Below are positions 62,100-64,000 of a stretch of 64,000 nt of DNA, piece after piece. The stretch spans positions 558,001 through 622,000 of the forward strand of contig JAYQSQ010000009.1 of assembly GCA_038146985.1 (NCBI GenBank). The letters run 5' to 3'. The translations under genes and the position numbers were made by a program. The DNA is from JADHLJ01 sp038146985. Lineage in GTDB: Bacteria > Pseudomonadota > Alphaproteobacteria > Thalassobaculales > Thalassobaculaceae. Below the pieces are notes generated by a model. The model was given only the letters and a program-made list of their open reading frames with translations. It made no database searches and was not told the origin of the DNA. Every line of letters begins with the position of its first letter. Position 1 is the first letter of the stretch.

Positions 62100-62675
62100 C
62101 TACAAAGCCGCCGAAAAGGCCGGCCCGCCCTGGACCATGTAGATGGCGGATGCGGCCATGGCGAAGGTCTGGTGGATGGCGTGGTCTCGAACGTCATAAG
62201 TGTTCCGTGCCTGCGAGGCGGTGATCAGAAGACCGAAGAACTCTTCCCGCCAAAGCAGCGGGCTGTACATAGCCGAGCCCATGCGGGCGGTCTTCAGGAT
62301 CTGCTTGAAACCGGAATCCTCATCGGTATTGGCCAGCAGCAGCGGCTTTCGGTGCTTTACCACCCAGCCGGGATGAGCGAGGTCCGACGGGATGCGCAGA
62401 CGGTGCTGCTCCGCCGGAAAACCATGCTCCGCCACCAGAACGGTCTCCCTGCCATCACGGGTCAGCATGAAATACCCGGAAACCGCGAACTGACGCTCGC
62501 CGGGTTTCAGCGCGCCGGGTCGTTCGTGAGCCATGGGATCGCCCAGGGCGGTCCATGCCGCCGCGCTGATCGCGGAGAGTGCTGTTTCCACGTCGTTTGT
62601 CCGAGAGGCCGTAGCAAGCGCCTCGTGCAAGGCGTCAAACGCCCGAGCTTTAACAGAGTTGTCTTTCGTGTTCAT
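62100..62675 (-). CDS. GAF-domain protein
   Basis: About 191 residues from the ATG at 62675. The core ALGDPMAHERPGALKPGERQ, FMLTRDGRETVLVAEHGFPA, HPGWVVKHRKPLLLANTDED and MGSAMYSPLLWREEFFGLLI is a GAF-like sensing fold with no output domain. The open frame continues upstream to 63563 antisense to the enoyl-CoA hydratase gene and is not real. It follows the HAD gene direction and may be co-regulated. Ligand unknown. Confidence 0.75.
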   Translation of the reverse strand: MNTKDNSVKARAFDALHEALATASRTNDVETALSAISAAAWTALGDPMAHERPGALKPGERQFAVSGYFMLTRDGRETVLVAEHGFPAEQHRLRIPSDLAHPGWVVKHRKPLLLANTDEDSGFKQILKTARMGSAMYSPLLWREEFFGLLITASQARNTYDVRDHAIHQTFAMAASAIYMVQGGPAFSAAL

Positions 62676-62831
62676 CCGTGAGCGCTCCTGTTTCACAGTT
62701 CTTCCGGCGCGAGGATCGCGCAATAGGAAAGAAGGGAGAAGATCATTTGAGCCCCATATGGCGGTCGCACCCTTTGCTCGGCTACGATCGACGATCGGCA
62801 ATGTGTCTAGCTTGGACCGGCGGAGAGCGAA

Positions 62832-63620
62832 ATGACATTCGAGTTTGTCAGGATCGACCGCGACGACGCGGTCGCGACAATCACCATCAACCGTCCGGAA
62901 CGGGCCAACGCGCTGACCCATGGCGTGATCGCCGATGTCGAGGCGGCGGCGCTTTCGTTCCGTGACGATATCGAAACGCGGGTGGTGATCCTGACCGGGG
63001 AAGGCAAGAATTTCTGCGCCGGCGCGGACCTCACCGATGCCGGACGGAGTTATGAGGGACCGCTGGTCGGAAAGCGCCGCAAGCGCCGGATCGGCGAGCG
63101 GGCGATCCAGGCGATCCTCGAAATGGATCAGATCACCATCGCCGCGTGGAACGGCGCGGCGGCGGGCGGTGGCGGCTGCTTCGCCATGGCCTGCGATTTC
63201 CGGGTCGGCACCGAAGATAGCCTGCTGTTTTTTCCGGAGGTTGACCTCGGCATGAACCTGATGTGGCGGGCGATGCCGCTCTGCGTCAGCCTGGTCGGAC
63301 CGGCGCGGGCCAAGCGGCTTATGGTCGGTGGCGAGCGGGTACGCGGCAAAACCCTGCTTGACTGGGGGCTGCTTGACGAGATGGCGGTGCCGGGCGCGCT
63401 CATGGAAAAAGCGCGGGAGATGGCGGATTTTTACGCCGGCAAGCCGCATATCGCCGCGCAGATGATCAAGCGTTCGATCAACAGCTATGCCACCGCCCTC
63501 GACCGGGCCGTCATGCATGCCGATGTCGACCAGTTCCTGCTGGCTCAGTCGACCGATGACCACGCGATCGCCTCGAAGGCCTATGCCGCCAAGGAGCGGC
63601 CGAAGCTTACCGGGGATTAA
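62832..63620 (+). CDS. Enoyl-CoA hydratase/isomerase-family protein
   Basis: A 262-residue crotonase-fold protein. ATITINRPERANALTHGVIA and VVILTGEGKNFCAGADLTDA give the CoA and first oxyanion-hole parts; the second oxyanion region is AAWNGAAAGGGGCFAMACDF and the active-site loop FFPEVDLGMNLMWRAMPLC. Glu in FPEVDLGM fits a hydratase or isomerase. It is divergent from the GAF gene. Substrate not predictable from sequence. Confidence 0.92.
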   Translation: MTFEFVRIDRDDAVATITINRPERANALTHGVIADVEAAALSFRDDIETRVVILTGEGKNFCAGADLTDAGRSYEGPLVGKRRKRRIGERAIQAILEMDQITIAAWNGAAAGGGGCFAMACDFRVGTEDSLLFFPEVDLGMNLMWRAMPLCVSLVGPARAKRLMVGGERVRGKTLLDWGLLDEMAVPGALMEKAREMADFYAGKPHIAAQMIKRSINSYATALDRAVMHADVDQFLLAQSTDDHAIASKAYAAKERPKLTGD

Positions 63621-63665
63621 GGCGGGTCGTTCCGGTAGGATTTAGGCAGATCACGCCGACCCGGT

Positions 63666-64000
63666 CTATCGCGCCGAGGCCGTGGGCAACAGCCAGGCTT
63701 CAAGATAGCCTCTTAACCGCTCGGCCATATCCTCTTGGGTGTGCAGCGCGCAGAAATTAAGCGCCATCGTCTGGATCGCGAAGGCCTGGACCCCTTCCGC
63801 AAGAAGCGGGGGCGGGACGTCCCGCCGAAACGGGCCTTTGGCAAGCCAGTTCGCGAAAACATGGATTTGCCGCTCGAATGTCGTCGCGATGACTCCGATC
63901 TCCTCGATCGCGACGGCGCCGGAGTGCCGAATGACAACATCGAAGACGTACCGTTCGCTGGTCATTGCCGTCATAAGCGGCATGAGCGCGCGCACGAGGT
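63666..64000 (-). CDS. Probable TetR-family regulator, C-terminal part (5' end outside window)
   Basis: The visible 110 residues are helical: SERYVFDVVIRHSGAVAIEE, ATTFERQIHVFANWLAKGPF and VQAFAIQTMALNFCALHTQE, ending LRGYLEAWLLPTASAR, the usual look of TetR/AcrR ligand-binding C-termini. The frame stays open to the window end, so the DNA-binding domain lies beyond it. The call is by shape and is not certain. Confidence 0.5.
   Translation of the reverse strand, partial: LVRALMPLMTAMTSERYVFDVVIRHSGAVAIEEIGVIATTFERQIHVFANWLAKGPFRRDVPPPLLAEGVQAFAIQTMALNFCALHTQEDMAERLRGYLEAWLLPTASAR

Noticed and set aside
62676..63563. Upstream extension of the GAF-protein frame
   Set aside because: Runs antisense across the enoyl-CoA hydratase gene; the GAF homology begins only after 62675.

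Overview
The window is GC-rich DNA of a free-living alphaproteobacterium, most likely of the Rhodospirillales kind. This is inferred from the suf operon order, the SelD-type FAD fusion, the LLM, TauD and racemase family content and the codon use. Genes are dense, lie on both strands in short operons, and nearly all belong to recognisable metabolic, transport or housekeeping families.

Layout. Positions 1-9541 hold an SDR fragment, msrA, an IlvD/Edd dehydratase, a cupin, a lysine-rich exported protein, a coupled SbcD/SbcC (YhaO/YhaN-like) pair and an SLC13/RCK permease. Positions 9759-22247 are the disturbed part. A SelD-fusion gene (left) and selA (right) are both cut by the outer ends of IS3-family elements, and about 10.9 kb lies between the two cuts. 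That segment carries IS3 copy 1, a small mobile-element-like gene set with an XRE regulator, ordinary genes (cupin, SnoaL-like, lipoprotein, GT61), a broken IS110 element with a structured upstream non-coding region, a frameshifted HNH nuclease and IS3 copy 2.

Positions 22276-29810 hold a GFA protein, an EamA transporter with an FAD monooxygenase, a hybrid histidine kinase with a single-domain response regulator, and a DapA-family lyase/aldolase. Positions 29993-36139 (minus) are a complete suf operon, regulator-sufB-sufC-sufD-sufS-sufT-sufA, in which sufB reads with two frameshifts. Positions 36256-39797 hold an LLM oxidoreductase, a TauD-type dioxygenase and a ketopantoate-reductase-like protein. 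Positions 39970-50426 are mostly housekeeping: an FtsX-type ABC exporter divergent from a TesA-type esterase, thpR, a DUF1194 protein, a histone-deacetylase-like amidohydrolase, NnrU, folD, yggU/yggT, a MORN protein and tRNA-Ala(CGC). Positions 50503-64000 hold a putative glycosyltransferase, an alpha/beta hydrolase, cinA, a 2-hydroxyacid dehydrogenase, an internally deleted FAD monooxygenase relic, a MetE-like protein divergent from an Asp/Glu racemase-family protein, a methyltransferase plus an unknown protein, an Old Yellow Enzyme, a HAD hydrolase, a GAF protein, an enoyl-CoA hydratase and the end of a probable TetR regulator.

The main points for a second look are the lost selenocysteine genes at the IS3-bounded segment, the IS110 upstream hairpin as a candidate bridge RNA, and a set of frameshifts (sufB twice, IS110 transposase, HNH nuclease) that can each be repaired by adding one base to a G or C run. 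The last pattern points at sequence error as much as at biology. I found no CRISPR array and no rRNA.
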